Shown here piece by piece: positions 26,001 through 33,685 of a DNA stretch of 64,000 nucleotides (positions within the stretch are counted from its first letter, which is position 1; each line of letters starts with the position of its first letter). Source of the DNA: Desulfobaculum sp044987625 (GTDB lineage Bacteria; Desulfobacterota; Desulfovibrionia; Desulfovibrionales; Desulfovibrionaceae). Under the pieces are notes generated by a model. It had not been told where the DNA came from, did not search any database, and worked only from the letters and a program-made list of their open reading frames with translations. The translations under genes were made by a program, and so were the position numbers. Location: NCBI RefSeq assembly GCF_044987625.1, contig NZ_JBJDSB010000002.1:1054001-1118000 (forward strand), written 5' to 3'.

Positions 26001-26969
26001 GCCGTAGCGCGCCACCACGACGCCGCCCACAGCCTCGGTGCCGCCCTTGTCCAGCACGCCGCGCCGCAGCGCAGGGCCAAGGGACACCCGCGCCACGTCC
26101 GACACGCGGATGGGCACGTTGTTCACCACCTTGATGACGGCCTTCTCAATGTCCCCCAGCTTCTTCACAAAGCCGATGCCGCGGATGAGGTATTCAACGC
26201 TGTTGACCTCGATACTGCGCGCGCCAACGTCGAGGTTGGACGCCTTCACCGCCGAGAACACATCCTGAAGCGTCACCCCGGCGGCGCGCATGGCGTCCGG
26301 GTCCACGTCAATTTGGTATTCCTTGACGAACCCGCCCACCGAGGCCGCCTCACTCACGCCTTCGGCAGACAGCAGTGCATAGCGCACGTACCAGTCTTGG
26401 ATACTGCGAAGCTCGTCGGGGTCCCAGCCGCCGGTGGGGTTCCCGTCCTTGTCGCGGCCTTCCAACGTGTACCAGTACACCTGCCCAAGCGCGGTGGCGT
26501 CCGGCCCAAGAGTGGGCTGCACGTCCTGCGGCAAAGTGCCCGGTGGCAGGCTGTTCAGCTTTTCGAGCAAGCGCGAGCGCGACCAGTAGAACTCCACATC
26601 CTCATCAAAGATGACGTAGATGGTGGAGAAGCCAAACATGGAATAACTGCGCACCGTCTTCACGCCCGGAATGCCCAAAAGCGCCACGGTGAGCGGATAG
26701 GTGACCTGATCCTCCATGTCCTGCGGAGACCGGCCCTGCCACTGCGTAAAGACAATCTGCTGGTTTTCACCAATGTCCGGTATGGCGTCCACGGGGACGG
26801 GGTCGCGCGGCATGTCGCGCACGTTCCAGTCAAAGGGCGCAACCATCACGCCCCAGCCAAGGGTAAACAGCACCAGCAGCATGACCACCAGCTTCTGCTC
26901 CAGGCAGAAGCGGATAACCTTGTCCGCCAGTGTTCGCGCTTCAAGGGGGGAGTCGTTTTTCTGTGTCAT
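23022..26969 (-). CDS. cusA: CusA/CzcA-type heavy-metal RND efflux pump
   Basis: 1315 residues, against about 1050 for E. coli CusA. Heavy-metal RND features: IPDIGENQQIVFTQWQGRSPQDMEDQV near the N-terminus, MFGFSTIYVIFDE, VALSGIAIAIGTMVDMGIIICENI (TM4 region), FGIASDDGVIMATYLDE and the C-terminal helices. The extra length is mainly two insertions: several additional hydrophobic segments around residues 540-680, and a periplasmic section (about 775-890) rich in Pro/Asp (FDPTQKDYFRAKDG and on). Such long forms also occur in other heavy-metal pumps. It exports Cu+/Ag+ from the periplasm with CusB and CusC; all partners are adjacent. Confidence 0.92.
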   Translation of the reverse strand: MTQKNDSPLEARTLADKVIRFCLEQKLVVMLLVLFTLGWGVMVAPFDWNVRDMPRDPVPVDAIPDIGENQQIVFTQWQGRSPQDMEDQVTYPLTVALLGIPGVKTVRSYSMFGFSTIYVIFDEDVEFYWSRSRLLEKLNSLPPGTLPQDVQPTLGPDATALGQVYWYTLEGRDKDGNPTGGWDPDELRSIQDWYVRYALLSAEGVSEAASVGGFVKEYQIDVDPDAMRAAGVTLQDVFSAVKASNLDVGARSIEVNSVEYLIRGIGFVKKLGDIEKAVIKVVNNVPIRVSDVARVSLGPALRRGVLDKGGTEAVGGVVVARYGENPLQVIKNVKAKIDEISPGLPSKVLEDGTVSKVTIVPFYDRSGLIGETLGTLDTALTQEILITILVVLIAVMHLRSSLLISSLLPMAVLMCFIAMKLFGVDANIVALSGIAIAIGTMVDMGIIICENILKKFEHARAGEGRLGLIYKGASEVGGAIMTAVATTIVSFLPVFVMDGPEGKLFKPLAYTKTFALIASIIVALTVLPALAHLIFQRRKKPCTRFGEWMRCALMLAAGVTVSVLVTWWLGLLFIVPAVHRLIGPALPPRIERLIGYSENVGVILLVGIVLAENWMPLGPEKGDLRNIIFVAGLIGGVMLFFQLFQRGYPRMLRWVLDHKAAFMSLPLILVAFGGMIWLGAAPLTSWMPDSVRASRPVAALTHAFPGLGKEFMPPLDEGAFLYMPTTMPHASIGEVQDVLSKQDMAILDIPEVDTAVGKLGRAETPLDPAPVSMIETVINYAPEYLVDDSGNRLRFRFDPTQKDYFRAKDGAPLPAGDGLPYLVQGYYPRDGEGRLIPDPENGKPFRVWRRALDPALNPGREAWPGIQTPDDIWQAITDAAEMPGTTSAPRLQPISARIVMLQSGMRAPMGIKIKGPSLEAIEGFGLALERHLKEVPSIQPATVIADRIVGKPYLEIVIDREAIARYGIKLTKVQSVIEVALGGKVLSTTVEGRERYPIRVRYMRELRDSIESLDTVLVAAPGGEQIPLRQLAHVRYVRGPQMIKSEDTFLIGYVLFDKKPGHAEVDVVEHARDYLQSLTDSGELTVPSGVSYEFAGNYENQVRAQKRLALILPLALLVIVIILYLQFQSLGTTLMVFSGILVAWSGGFLMIWLYGQEWFLNFSVFGTNMRDLFQVGPINLSVAIWVGFLALFGIASDDGVIMATYLDESRTRRDMSTTTAIRNAIVDGARRRIRPALMTSATTILALIPVLTSTGRGADIMVPMAIPSFGGMTIAILTVFVVPVLYCFAEEVRMHRRMRKAKADAAQQNEPQTTE

Positions 26970-26981
26970 ACTTCCCCTCCT

Positions 26982-29123
26982 CTACCGCGCAAGCTGCCGG
27001 GTGACTTCGCCGCAGCGGAGCATCGCAGTCCCGAAGTACGGATTGCGCACGGTTTCATTGCGCTGGAGCCATGTTGCGCCCTCATAATCGAAGGCCATGG
27101 GGCAGAACATTTCGTATACCGGGCCGTCAGCGGCCACGCCCAGCTTCTGCACGGCCTGCGTCAGCCCGGCGGAAACCGGCTCAAACCCGGCGCGGATGTC
27201 CACCAAGCCCTGCGCGTCTCGGATGGTGTCCAGGCCACCTGTCATGGTGGCAAGGGCCTGCGTCCACGCCGCGTGCGAGGGACCGCTCAGGGTGGCGGCG
27301 TCCAGCTTGGTCAACGCCTCGGCAAGGCGTGCTGCGGCGGCTTTTGCGCTGTCGGTGTCGTCCTCGGCAAGGGCCTGGGCCAGCGCGTCGTAATGCGCGT
27401 AGGCCTCGCCAAGCCCGGTGCGGAACGCCTGCGGCGCGGTAAGGTCCTGCTCCGCGGAGCCAACGCCAAAGGCCGCCCGCACAGCGGCATAATGCCCCTG
27501 CATCTCCGCAAAGATGTGCACCAAGCGCTCCTCGGTGGCGGCTTCCGCGCCAAGGATGGCGTCGTTGCCAAGGCGCATGGAATACTCGCGCCAAATGCGC
27601 GCGGCGTCGCCCTCAAGGTCGCTGCCGTCGATGAGGCGCAGCTCCTTGTTAAAGCGCCCAAAGGCTAGGTGGGTCTGGCTGAGGTCCTTGGACGCAACGG
27701 CCTGCTTCAGGTCCGTAAAAGTCTTGTCCAGCAGAAGGAGCTTTGAGGCGAACAACGGCGGAACCTCACCTGCCGCAGTTGCCGGGTTTTCAGGATTCAT
27801 CATGCTGGGGCGGGCGATAATCTGCACCGCGCTGTCAATTTTGAAATTGCCCTTGGTGACGACCTGCTCACCGGCCTTGAGGCCGCTTTTGACGATGTAA
27901 TATTCGCCGGCGCGCGGCCCGAGGACCACCTCGCGCCCTTCAAACACGCCCTCGCGCGCGGGGTCGGCCACGTACACCACGGCGCGCTTGCCCGTGATGA
28001 GCGGCGCGGATGCCGGGATGACCAGCGGCGCCTTGGCGCCACCCTTGTCCGTGCCGGGTTTCTTCTGCGTGGCGTGCACCAGCATGCCGGGTTTCAGGCT
28101 GCCGTCCGGGTTCGGGACGGACAGACGCACGCGCACGGTGCGGGTCTTTTCGTTGACCAAGGGGTCAATGTAGACCACCTCGCCGCGGAAGACCTTGCCG
28201 GGGTAGGCCTTGGTCTGAAACTCCACCATGCGGCCGATATCCACCCACGGCAGGTCCGTCTCGTAGGCCTCCAGCACCACCCACACCTGCGAGAGGTCGG
28301 CAATGGAGTAGATGCTGGCGCCGGTTTTTACGTACTGGCCCTCGTTTACATCCTTGCCAATGACCACGCCGCCCTGCGGCGCGTACAGGGTGATGTGGTC
28401 GCGGGCTTCGCCGCGCTGTGCGACCCTGTCTATCTGCGCCCGCGTCAGTCCCAGCAGGCGGAGCTTTTCCCGCGCGGCCTTTTCCGTGCGCGCGGCGCTC
28501 TCCTTCACGAGGTCAAGGGAACTGCCCTGCAATTCCCGCACGGCCTTGATGGCCTGAATCAGCTCGGCCTGCGCCGTCAGCAATTCCGGGCTGTAGATGG
28601 ACACCATGGGCTGGCCCTTTTTGACAACGCTGCCGGTGTAGTCCACATACATTCTGTCAATGCGGCCCCCGGTCCACGCGGTGATGTTGCCAACGCGCGT
28701 TTCGTCGTATTCCACCTTACCGACCATGCGGGTCTGCACGGCAACATCCATGCGCCGCGCCTCGTCCACGGTTATCCCGGCCAGCTTTCGCGCCTCCGGC
28801 GAGAGGGCAATCTCGCGCAGGCTGGCGCGGTCGCCGTCTCCGGAGCGCTCCAGCGGGATAAGGTCCATAAAGCAAATGGGGCATTTGCCCGGCTCCGGAA
28901 GCTGAATCTGCGGATGCATGGAACAGGTCCAAACGACCTCCCCCTCTTCCGTTACGCTGACGTCCACGCCGTGGCCTTCGTGGCTCTGGGTGGCGTTTTG
29001 TGCGTCCTGAGGCCCCGCTTCGGGGCCGGACACGTCTGCGCCGCGCAAGCCGTAGCCAGCGGCAAAAGCCGCCAGCACCAGCGCCACTACGGCGATACGT
29101 CGTTTTGAACCCACTACAGACAT
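26982..29123 (-). CDS. cusB: CusB-like periplasmic adaptor with heavy-metal-binding and DUF3347 domains
   Basis: 713 residues. A signal anchor (about 8-25) is followed by the heavy-metal-binding motif WTCSMHPQIQLPEPGKCPIC (about 59-78), then the HlyD-type adaptor body (AWTGGRIDRMYVDYTGSVVKKGQPM; SPELLTAQAELIQA; VNEGQYVKTGASIYSIADLS), and a C-terminal ~250-residue part ending in EMFCPMAFDYEGATWLQR ... NPYFGTAML.CGEV, which fits DUF3347. That domain is found on CusB and copper proteins, where it is thought to bind metal. It links the RND pump to the TolC-like channel encoded upstream. Confidence 0.92.
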   Translation of the reverse strand: MSVVGSKRRIAVVALVLAAFAAGYGLRGADVSGPEAGPQDAQNATQSHEGHGVDVSVTEEGEVVWTCSMHPQIQLPEPGKCPICFMDLIPLERSGDGDRASLREIALSPEARKLAGITVDEARRMDVAVQTRMVGKVEYDETRVGNITAWTGGRIDRMYVDYTGSVVKKGQPMVSIYSPELLTAQAELIQAIKAVRELQGSSLDLVKESAARTEKAAREKLRLLGLTRAQIDRVAQRGEARDHITLYAPQGGVVIGKDVNEGQYVKTGASIYSIADLSQVWVVLEAYETDLPWVDIGRMVEFQTKAYPGKVFRGEVVYIDPLVNEKTRTVRVRLSVPNPDGSLKPGMLVHATQKKPGTDKGGAKAPLVIPASAPLITGKRAVVYVADPAREGVFEGREVVLGPRAGEYYIVKSGLKAGEQVVTKGNFKIDSAVQIIARPSMMNPENPATAAGEVPPLFASKLLLLDKTFTDLKQAVASKDLSQTHLAFGRFNKELRLIDGSDLEGDAARIWREYSMRLGNDAILGAEAATEERLVHIFAEMQGHYAAVRAAFGVGSAEQDLTAPQAFRTGLGEAYAHYDALAQALAEDDTDSAKAAAARLAEALTKLDAATLSGPSHAAWTQALATMTGGLDTIRDAQGLVDIRAGFEPVSAGLTQAVQKLGVAADGPVYEMFCPMAFDYEGATWLQRNETVRNPYFGTAMLRCGEVTRQLAR

Positions 29124-29173
29124 ACTCTCTATCCTTTCTCACCCTCTCCAGCGCTTAAGCCGGAGCACAGTGG

Positions 29174-30556
29174 TTATCCGTCCTGCGGGAGCAGAGAGCC
29201 GTGGAACTCGCACGGCAACTCACTGCCCACCAATGTTTCCATCTCCGCCATGCGCTGGGCTTGGTCCGTCACCGCGCGGTAGTAGGCAAGCTGCAGTTCC
29301 AATATGGTCTGCTCCGCATCGATTAGGTCCAGCGCGGAGCCGTTCCCGGTCATGAAGGCCTCCACCACCACACCCAGCGCCTGCTTGGCCTTGGGGATGA
29401 GGGTCTTCTTGTACAGGTCAATCTTGCGGCCTGCGTCCTCGTAGTTGTACAGCGCCAATTCCAGGTCCGCCCGAAGCTGACGCTCCAGCCCGGCGCGGCT
29501 GCGGCGCGCGGCGCGCAGCTTGGCGCTTTGCTCATCTACGGCGGCCTTTCGCGCATCCAGCCACAGCGGCACATTCACGGACATGGACACCATCACCGGG
29601 TTCTGGCCGTCACCAGTCATGCCGGGACTGCGCGAGTCGTCCACCTCCGTGGATTCCAGCCCAAAAGTGAAGTCCGGCAGGTAATTGCGCTCCGCAAGGC
29701 GCTTTCCGGCTTCCGTCTTGGCCGTCACCGTGTCCCAGTAGGCAAGCTCGGGATTCTGCGAGGCCAGCTGGGCCACAAGCCCCTCTTTGTCTTCGGTGAT
29801 GCGCATCACAGGAACCGACGGCGGCAAAGGAATCTCCTCCCCGGCGGGGCGGTCCAGCAACGCGTTCAGGGTTGCGGCCTGCGGCCTGCTCAGGGCGCGC
29901 AGCGACCGAAGGCGGTCCTCCAGTTTGCCAAGCTCCACCTGCGTGCGAATAACCTCGCCATGCCCGGCGGCGCCCGCCGTGTAGCGGACCGTGGCAATCT
30001 TCTCCATGTACTTGATAAGCTCGATGGCCTCACGCGTGGTTTCAATGGCGCGGGCAAGGTAGGCATACTCGTAGTAGGCCTTTTTCACCTTGGCGAAGGT
30101 TGCAAGCTTAAGCGCGTCGAACTTCGCCTTCAGGCCATCGGCCTCACGCAGCGCCACCTGCCCCTTCAGGCTCAGTTTGCCAAAGAATGGCAGCGACTGA
30201 GACAGCCCGTACTTGTAGCGGGCGGGGCCACCGCGCGTTTCCAGCGGTGTGGTGTAGTAGGCAAAGCTCAGGCGCGGGTCCGGCAAGCTCTCGGCCTGCG
30301 TTACCCGCTCCACCGCCGCACGCCACGACGAAAACGCCGCGCGCAGCTCATTATTGCGCTCCGCGGCTTCCATCAGATACGCGCGCAGCTCGCGCAATTC
30401 CCCGCGCGCGGCCATGTTCTGGCCCACCGCAGCGGCGTCAGCCGGGGTGGCATTCTCCCCCTGCGCGGATGCCAGCACAGGAAGCAAAACGGCGCACAGG
30501 GCAAGGACAACCCCTCCCCGCGCCGCCGGATTCGACAGTGTTTTCAATACGTTCAT
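29174..30556 (-). CDS. cusC: CusC-like TolC-family outer membrane protein
   Basis: 460 residues from the ATG at 30556, which follows AAGGGAGAG; a frame 20 codons longer has no ribosome site. Signal peptide about 1-30 (ALCAVLLPVLASAQ). Two TolC repeats: RNNELRAAFSSWRAAVERVTQAE and the second starting QNPELAYWDTVTAKTEAGKRLAERNYLPDFTFGLE. No lipobox, unlike E. coli CusC. First gene of the operon cusC-cusB-cusA-Met-rich; gaps are 50, 12 and 6 bases. Confidence 0.9.
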   Translation of the reverse strand: MNVLKTLSNPAARGGVVLALCAVLLPVLASAQGENATPADAAAVGQNMAARGELRELRAYLMEAAERNNELRAAFSSWRAAVERVTQAESLPDPRLSFAYYTTPLETRGGPARYKYGLSQSLPFFGKLSLKGQVALREADGLKAKFDALKLATFAKVKKAYYEYAYLARAIETTREAIELIKYMEKIATVRYTAGAAGHGEVIRTQVELGKLEDRLRSLRALSRPQAATLNALLDRPAGEEIPLPPSVPVMRITEDKEGLVAQLASQNPELAYWDTVTAKTEAGKRLAERNYLPDFTFGLESTEVDDSRSPGMTGDGQNPVMVSMSVNVPLWLDARKAAVDEQSAKLRAARRSRAGLERQLRADLELALYNYEDAGRKIDLYKKTLIPKAKQALGVVVEAFMTGNGSALDLIDAEQTILELQLAYYRAVTDQAQRMAEMETLVGSELPCEFHGSLLPQDG

Positions 30557-30620
30557 AATCTCTCCCTTTGCCGCCCCAAGTCCAATATCCATGCCAGCGG
30601 CAGAAAACGTCCGCATTCCC

Positions 30621-30633
30621 GACTATTATAGTC
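30621..30633 (-). promoter_or_regulatory. -10 element of the cus-like operon inside a palindrome
   Basis: The - strand has a consensus TATAAT (30630 down to 30625) inside the 13-base palindrome GACTAT-T-ATAGTC. No good -35 lies 15-19 bases upstream, which suggests an activator-dependent promoter, as expected for a metal-inducible operon. Confidence 0.5.
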
Positions 30634-30656
30634 AGAATTAAAACACAAGCACTCCG

Positions 30657-30711
30657 CACAAATGTGCACCATGTGCGAACAACTGCACACATTGTGCAAA
30701 GGCACTTGTGC
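30657..30711. promoter_or_regulatory. Cluster of GTGC/GCAC half-sites upstream of the cus-like operon
   Basis: Within 55 bases are GTGCAC (30664-30669), ATGTGC, the dyad TGCAC-ACATT-GTGCA (30684-30698) and GCAC-TT-GTGC (30702-30711). They lie about 30-85 bases upstream of the -10 box, so they may be regulator sites. The regulator is not in this window. Confidence 0.5.
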
Positions 30712-30828
30712 ACAGGGTACCACATCATGCACGCAGATGAAGGAGAATCGGGACAAAGAAAGGGGCAAGAGGAAGTAGCACGGAGAAGCAGAGCAGACGC
30801 GACATTTGCCCATGGGGCGGACACGCAC

Positions 30829-30860
30829 AAAAAAAAGGGGACGCACTGCGCGTCCCCTTT
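30829..30860 (-). terminator. Terminator of the CsgG-GNA1162 operon
   Basis: Perfect 11-bp stem (AAAGGGGACGC at 30834-30844 with its complement at 30850-30860); on the - strand it is followed by at least seven T. It starts 22 bases after the last stop. Confidence 0.88.
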
Positions 30861-30882
30861 GCTCTCGTCTTCCGGGCGTGGA

Positions 30883-31584
30883 TTATTCAGCCGCTTTGGG
30901 CTGCTGCACCGCGCCTTGGTCGATGATTTTGTCGGATTGGTCCTTCATGTGCCGAGCGTGGTACTTGCCAACCGGCAACGCCGAGTAGGCCCGGTAGTTG
31001 GCGAGCTTGGCATAGGGAACATAGTCCGCCGCCGCGCAGTTCACGGCCGTCACAACGGCCTTGAACACCAACGAGATGGGGTCCGCGCCGCCGCCACCAG
31101 ACAGGTCCACCACCACGGTGCCGTTGTACTTCCACAGCACGCGGTTGGTCGTGGTGGAGCGGATTTCACTATCAAAGGACACCGTCAGGTTCCCCGCGAT
31201 GACCATGTAGACAAGGTCCCACTTCCGGATGGTGGTAAACAGCACGGCGTCCGCGCCGAAGTATTCCTTGAATTTATTCACAGGCAGGTTGTACAGCATC
31301 TCGGTGTCGTACACGCCTTCCTGCTTCAAAATCTCATCGGTAATCGGCATGGGGAACGTGTAGTACCCACTCTGGGACAGCGGCTCCTGAATGGTGGTGG
31401 AGTAATACTGCTTGGCGTCCGCCGCGGTGCTTTGGTTCATGGGCGGCAGCAGAAGGATGGACGTCGGCTCCTCCTCATACATACCGGGAAAGCGGTCCTG
31501 CTTGGTCACCGTCTTGGCGCAGCCGCCAAGGAGCACGGCGCACAGGACCACAGCCATAAGCCGAACAGACATATGCATTTTCAT
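30883..31584 (-). CDS. GNA1162-family lipoprotein
   Basis: 233 residues with a lipoprotein signal (LLGGC, Cys about residue 22). The body (PTSILLLPPMNQSTAADAKQYY, FPMPITDEILKQEGVYDTE, LPVNKFKEYFGADAVLFTTI, YNGTVVVDLSGGGG) fits the GNA1162/DUF799 family of neisserial surface lipoproteins, structurally related to TolB-like N-terminal folds. It is the last gene of a four-gene operon with CsgG-like and DUF4810 lipoproteins, an arrangement also known from Neisseria (NMB1162-1164 region) and other Gram-negatives. The function is not established; a role in an outer-membrane secretion pore is inference. Confidence 0.88.
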   Translation of the reverse strand: MKMHMSVRLMAVVLCAVLLGGCAKTVTKQDRFPGMYEEEPTSILLLPPMNQSTAADAKQYYSTTIQEPLSQSGYYTFPMPITDEILKQEGVYDTEMLYNLPVNKFKEYFGADAVLFTTIRKWDLVYMVIAGNLTVSFDSEIRSTTTNRVLWKYNGTVVVDLSGGGGADPISLVFKAVVTAVNCAAADYVPYAKLANYRAYSALPVGKYHARHMKDQSDKIIDQGAVQQPKAAE

Positions 31585-31598
31585 TCTTCCTCACTCCC

Positions 31599-32072
31599 CT
31601 ACTTATCGCCGGCAGGTGCTTCTGCCGTGGTTTTCGCGGGAGTGGTCTGCGCAACCGTTCCAGCTTCGCTCTGCTCTTCGCCTGCGGGGGCAGTCGCCTG
31701 CTCTTCGGCGTCGCCCTCGTGGATCTGCGTCTTGGCGATAAGGCGCTCCATGAAGATGCGGGACTCCGGATATAGTTCCTTCTCCAGCGTAAAGTACTTC
31801 ACGGCTTCGTCGGTCTGCCCGGCCTTGAGCTTATAGTAGCCATATTCCGCATAAATGCCCGGCGGAACGGCCTTGTTCAGCCTTTTGGACTGCTCGATAA
31901 CGGATTCAATGCTCTGCACATGCGTCGCCAGCGTTTCCTCGGTAGGAGACTGCATATACTGATAATATGTTTCCGAATAATCGCCCCAGTAGTAGATTCC
32001 GGTCTTTTGGCAGCCTGCCAGCATAAGGATGCCCAGTGCAGCGGCGAGAACAGTAATCGTGGTCGCTTTCAT
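31599..32072 (-). CDS. DUF4810-family lipoprotein
   Basis: 157 residues. Lipobox LAGC (Cys 21), then the DUF4810 core: YYWGDYSETYYQYMQSP, a TPR-like helical part (PPGIYAEYGYYKLKAGQTDEAVKYFTLEKELYPESRIFMERLI), and a low-complexity Ala/Glu/Thr tail. Its ATG overlaps the upstream stop as TAATG. Expected to sit in the outer membrane facing the periplasm. DUF4810 proteins are encoded beside CsgG-like and GNA1162 proteins in many genomes, which suggests a shared complex. Confidence 0.87.
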   Translation of the reverse strand: MKATTITVLAAALGILMLAGCQKTGIYYWGDYSETYYQYMQSPTEETLATHVQSIESVIEQSKRLNKAVPPGIYAEYGYYKLKAGQTDEAVKYFTLEKELYPESRIFMERLIAKTQIHEGDAEEQATAPAGEEQSEAGTVAQTTPAKTTAEAPAGDK

Positions 32073-32419
32073 TACGGAACCTCAATCTCCCGGGTGGTGT
32101 GATTGCCAAGCAACAGCACACGTTCCAAAATCGTCTGGCCGTCACGGACCAAGCGGATTGTGTGCTTGCCGGGGTCGATTTCGTAATGGACTTCGGAGCT
32201 TTTTGCCCGCTTATTGCCCATGGAATCCGTATAGTAATGCGGGCCAAGTTCCACAGGGCCCTGCCCGTCGATGTATGCCTGCACGCCTTCCGTCTCGCCC
32301 GTGAACCACAAATACGCCTTCGGATCCGGGGAGACCGTGCCTTCCTTATAGCCGCAGCCGCCAAGGCACAGGGCCGAGAACGCCACCGCGCAAGCGATGA
32401 GTACGAGTGTCTTTTTCAT
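32072..32419 (-). CDS. Small lipoprotein of the CsgG operon
   Basis: 115 residues from the ATG at 32419 (a start 4 codons earlier abuts its ribosome site). Lipobox LGGC. The rest is beta-rich (AYLWFTGETEGVQAYIDGQGP; SEVHYEIDPGKHTIRLVRDGQTI), resembling a PEGA-like or carboxypeptidase-regulatory-like beta sandwich. No named family was recognised with confidence. It lies 14 bases after the csgG-like gene and overlaps the DUF4810 gene. Confidence 0.75.
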   Translation of the reverse strand: MKKTLVLIACAVAFSALCLGGCGYKEGTVSPDPKAYLWFTGETEGVQAYIDGQGPVELGPHYYTDSMGNKRAKSSEVHYEIDPGKHTIRLVRDGQTILERVLLLGNHTTREIEVP

Positions 32420-32433
32420 AATCAAACGCATCC

Positions 32434-33402
32434 TTACTTGGATTCCTGAACAAGCAGGGTCGAAAAGTCCACGCCCTTGGCGATGGAGCCGCTGGCAATC
32501 TCGCAGAACGACACTTCATTCTTGGGCGTATCGCCCGTCGTCGTCACCACACGAATCGTTGCGATTTCCTTCCCGGGCAGCGTCACCGGCATATTGGTCT
32601 GCGGGTTCGTGATGGTCTTGCCCTTGCGCATCACGCGGAACATATCGCCCGCCTTAATGCCCTGCGTCGCGCCGCCGCCGATCACGTAGTATCCATCGGC
32701 CTTGGTCAGAATGTAGGTCTGCCACGGCTTGTCCATCAGGTTCTCAATAACGTTGGAGGACAGGTTCACAATGGCGGCCTCAAGGGCCTTATCATTCAGG
32801 GTGGAGTCGTACCCGGCACGCGCGCCAACGCCAAAGACCGAGCCAGCCTCGGACGAGGACAGTCCTTCGCCTTCCTCCGCATACAGGACTTCGCCAGTGC
32901 GCACGTCCACCAAGCGGATGTGGACCTTGGCGAAGGCGACCTGCTCCTTGGTCCGGCTAAAGATGCCGACCTTGCCGACTTCCTTTCTGCCAAACTCCGT
33001 CACAGAGCCAACAATCAGGTAGTCGGCCATGTTCTTCAGGGGCGAAGCGTCGCCCAGCTCAAGCTCCTTGGAAATCTTGGACAGGTCCGCACGCTCCAGA
33101 AGGATGAACTTCTCCGTGGAAAGCAGCACAGCGGACAAAATGTCCACGGCTTGCTTACCGATGGGGTCGTTGTCCTTGTCGATAAAGAAGCTCTGGCCGT
33201 ACTTGGTTTCGTTGGAGAAGCGCCCGATGGCGACCTTGCGCTTCAGTCCCTTGTACGGCGAGGCCTTTTCCGCCTGAATGGTCTTGCTCACCACCGGCTT
33301 CGACTTTGGCACCTTCTGGACATCCGGCTTGGACACCGTAGCGCAGCCAGAGGCCAACACAACGGTAACCAGGCAGCACGCCAGCAGAAAATAACGCTGC
33401 AT
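32434..33402 (-). CDS. CsgG-family lipoprotein
   Basis: 322 residues from the ATG at 33402, which follows AAGGAG with a 5-base spacer. Lipobox ASGC, then the CsgG core: RKVAIGRFSNETKYGQ, a DILSAVLLSTEKFILLERADLSKISKE helix, ADYLIVGSVTEFG, KVHIRLVDVRTGEVLYAEEGEG, and a C-terminal extension (YVIGGGATQGIKAGDMFRVMRKG) absent from curli CsgG and like a flagellar-assembly/SH3-type domain. CsgG makes the nonameric outer-membrane curlin pore in E. coli. No curlin (CsgA/B) genes are present, so this is a CsgG-like pore or scaffold with another client. Confidence 0.9.
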   Translation of the reverse strand: MQRYFLLACCLVTVVLASGCATVSKPDVQKVPKSKPVVSKTIQAEKASPYKGLKRKVAIGRFSNETKYGQSFFIDKDNDPIGKQAVDILSAVLLSTEKFILLERADLSKISKELELGDASPLKNMADYLIVGSVTEFGRKEVGKVGIFSRTKEQVAFAKVHIRLVDVRTGEVLYAEEGEGLSSSEAGSVFGVGARAGYDSTLNDKALEAAIVNLSSNVIENLMDKPWQTYILTKADGYYVIGGGATQGIKAGDMFRVMRKGKTITNPQTNMPVTLPGKEIATIRVVTTTGDTPKNEVSFCEIASGSIAKGVDFSTLLVQESK

Positions 33403-33477
33403 ACTCACTCCTTACGATTGAAAATTTACGACGCGGCAACCTATATCAACACCCTCAACGCATCAAGCCTGAAATCA

Positions 33478-33503
33478 TTGCGGTATTGATTATTACACCG
33501 CAA
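33478..33503. promoter_or_regulatory. Dyad upstream of the CsgG operon
   Basis: TTGCGGT (33478-33484) and ACCGCAA (33497-33503) form 7-base inverted arms with a 12-base AT-rich spacer, about 75-100 bases upstream of the csgG-like start. Candidate operator; no regulator gene is adjacent. Confidence 0.35.
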
Positions 33504-33685
33504 AATGCCGCCCCAATCCCCCAAATGCTTTCATGAGCACATTTTCATACATATCCGCCCCAAAACGCGGCGCAATCCCCTCACCCTCTGCCCTGTATCA
33601 CCTGCTTGCGGAGCTGTCGCAAAAGACGCTATATGCCCCTACACAGGCCCCGGACATTCACCCTAACCATCACACGAACACCGCC

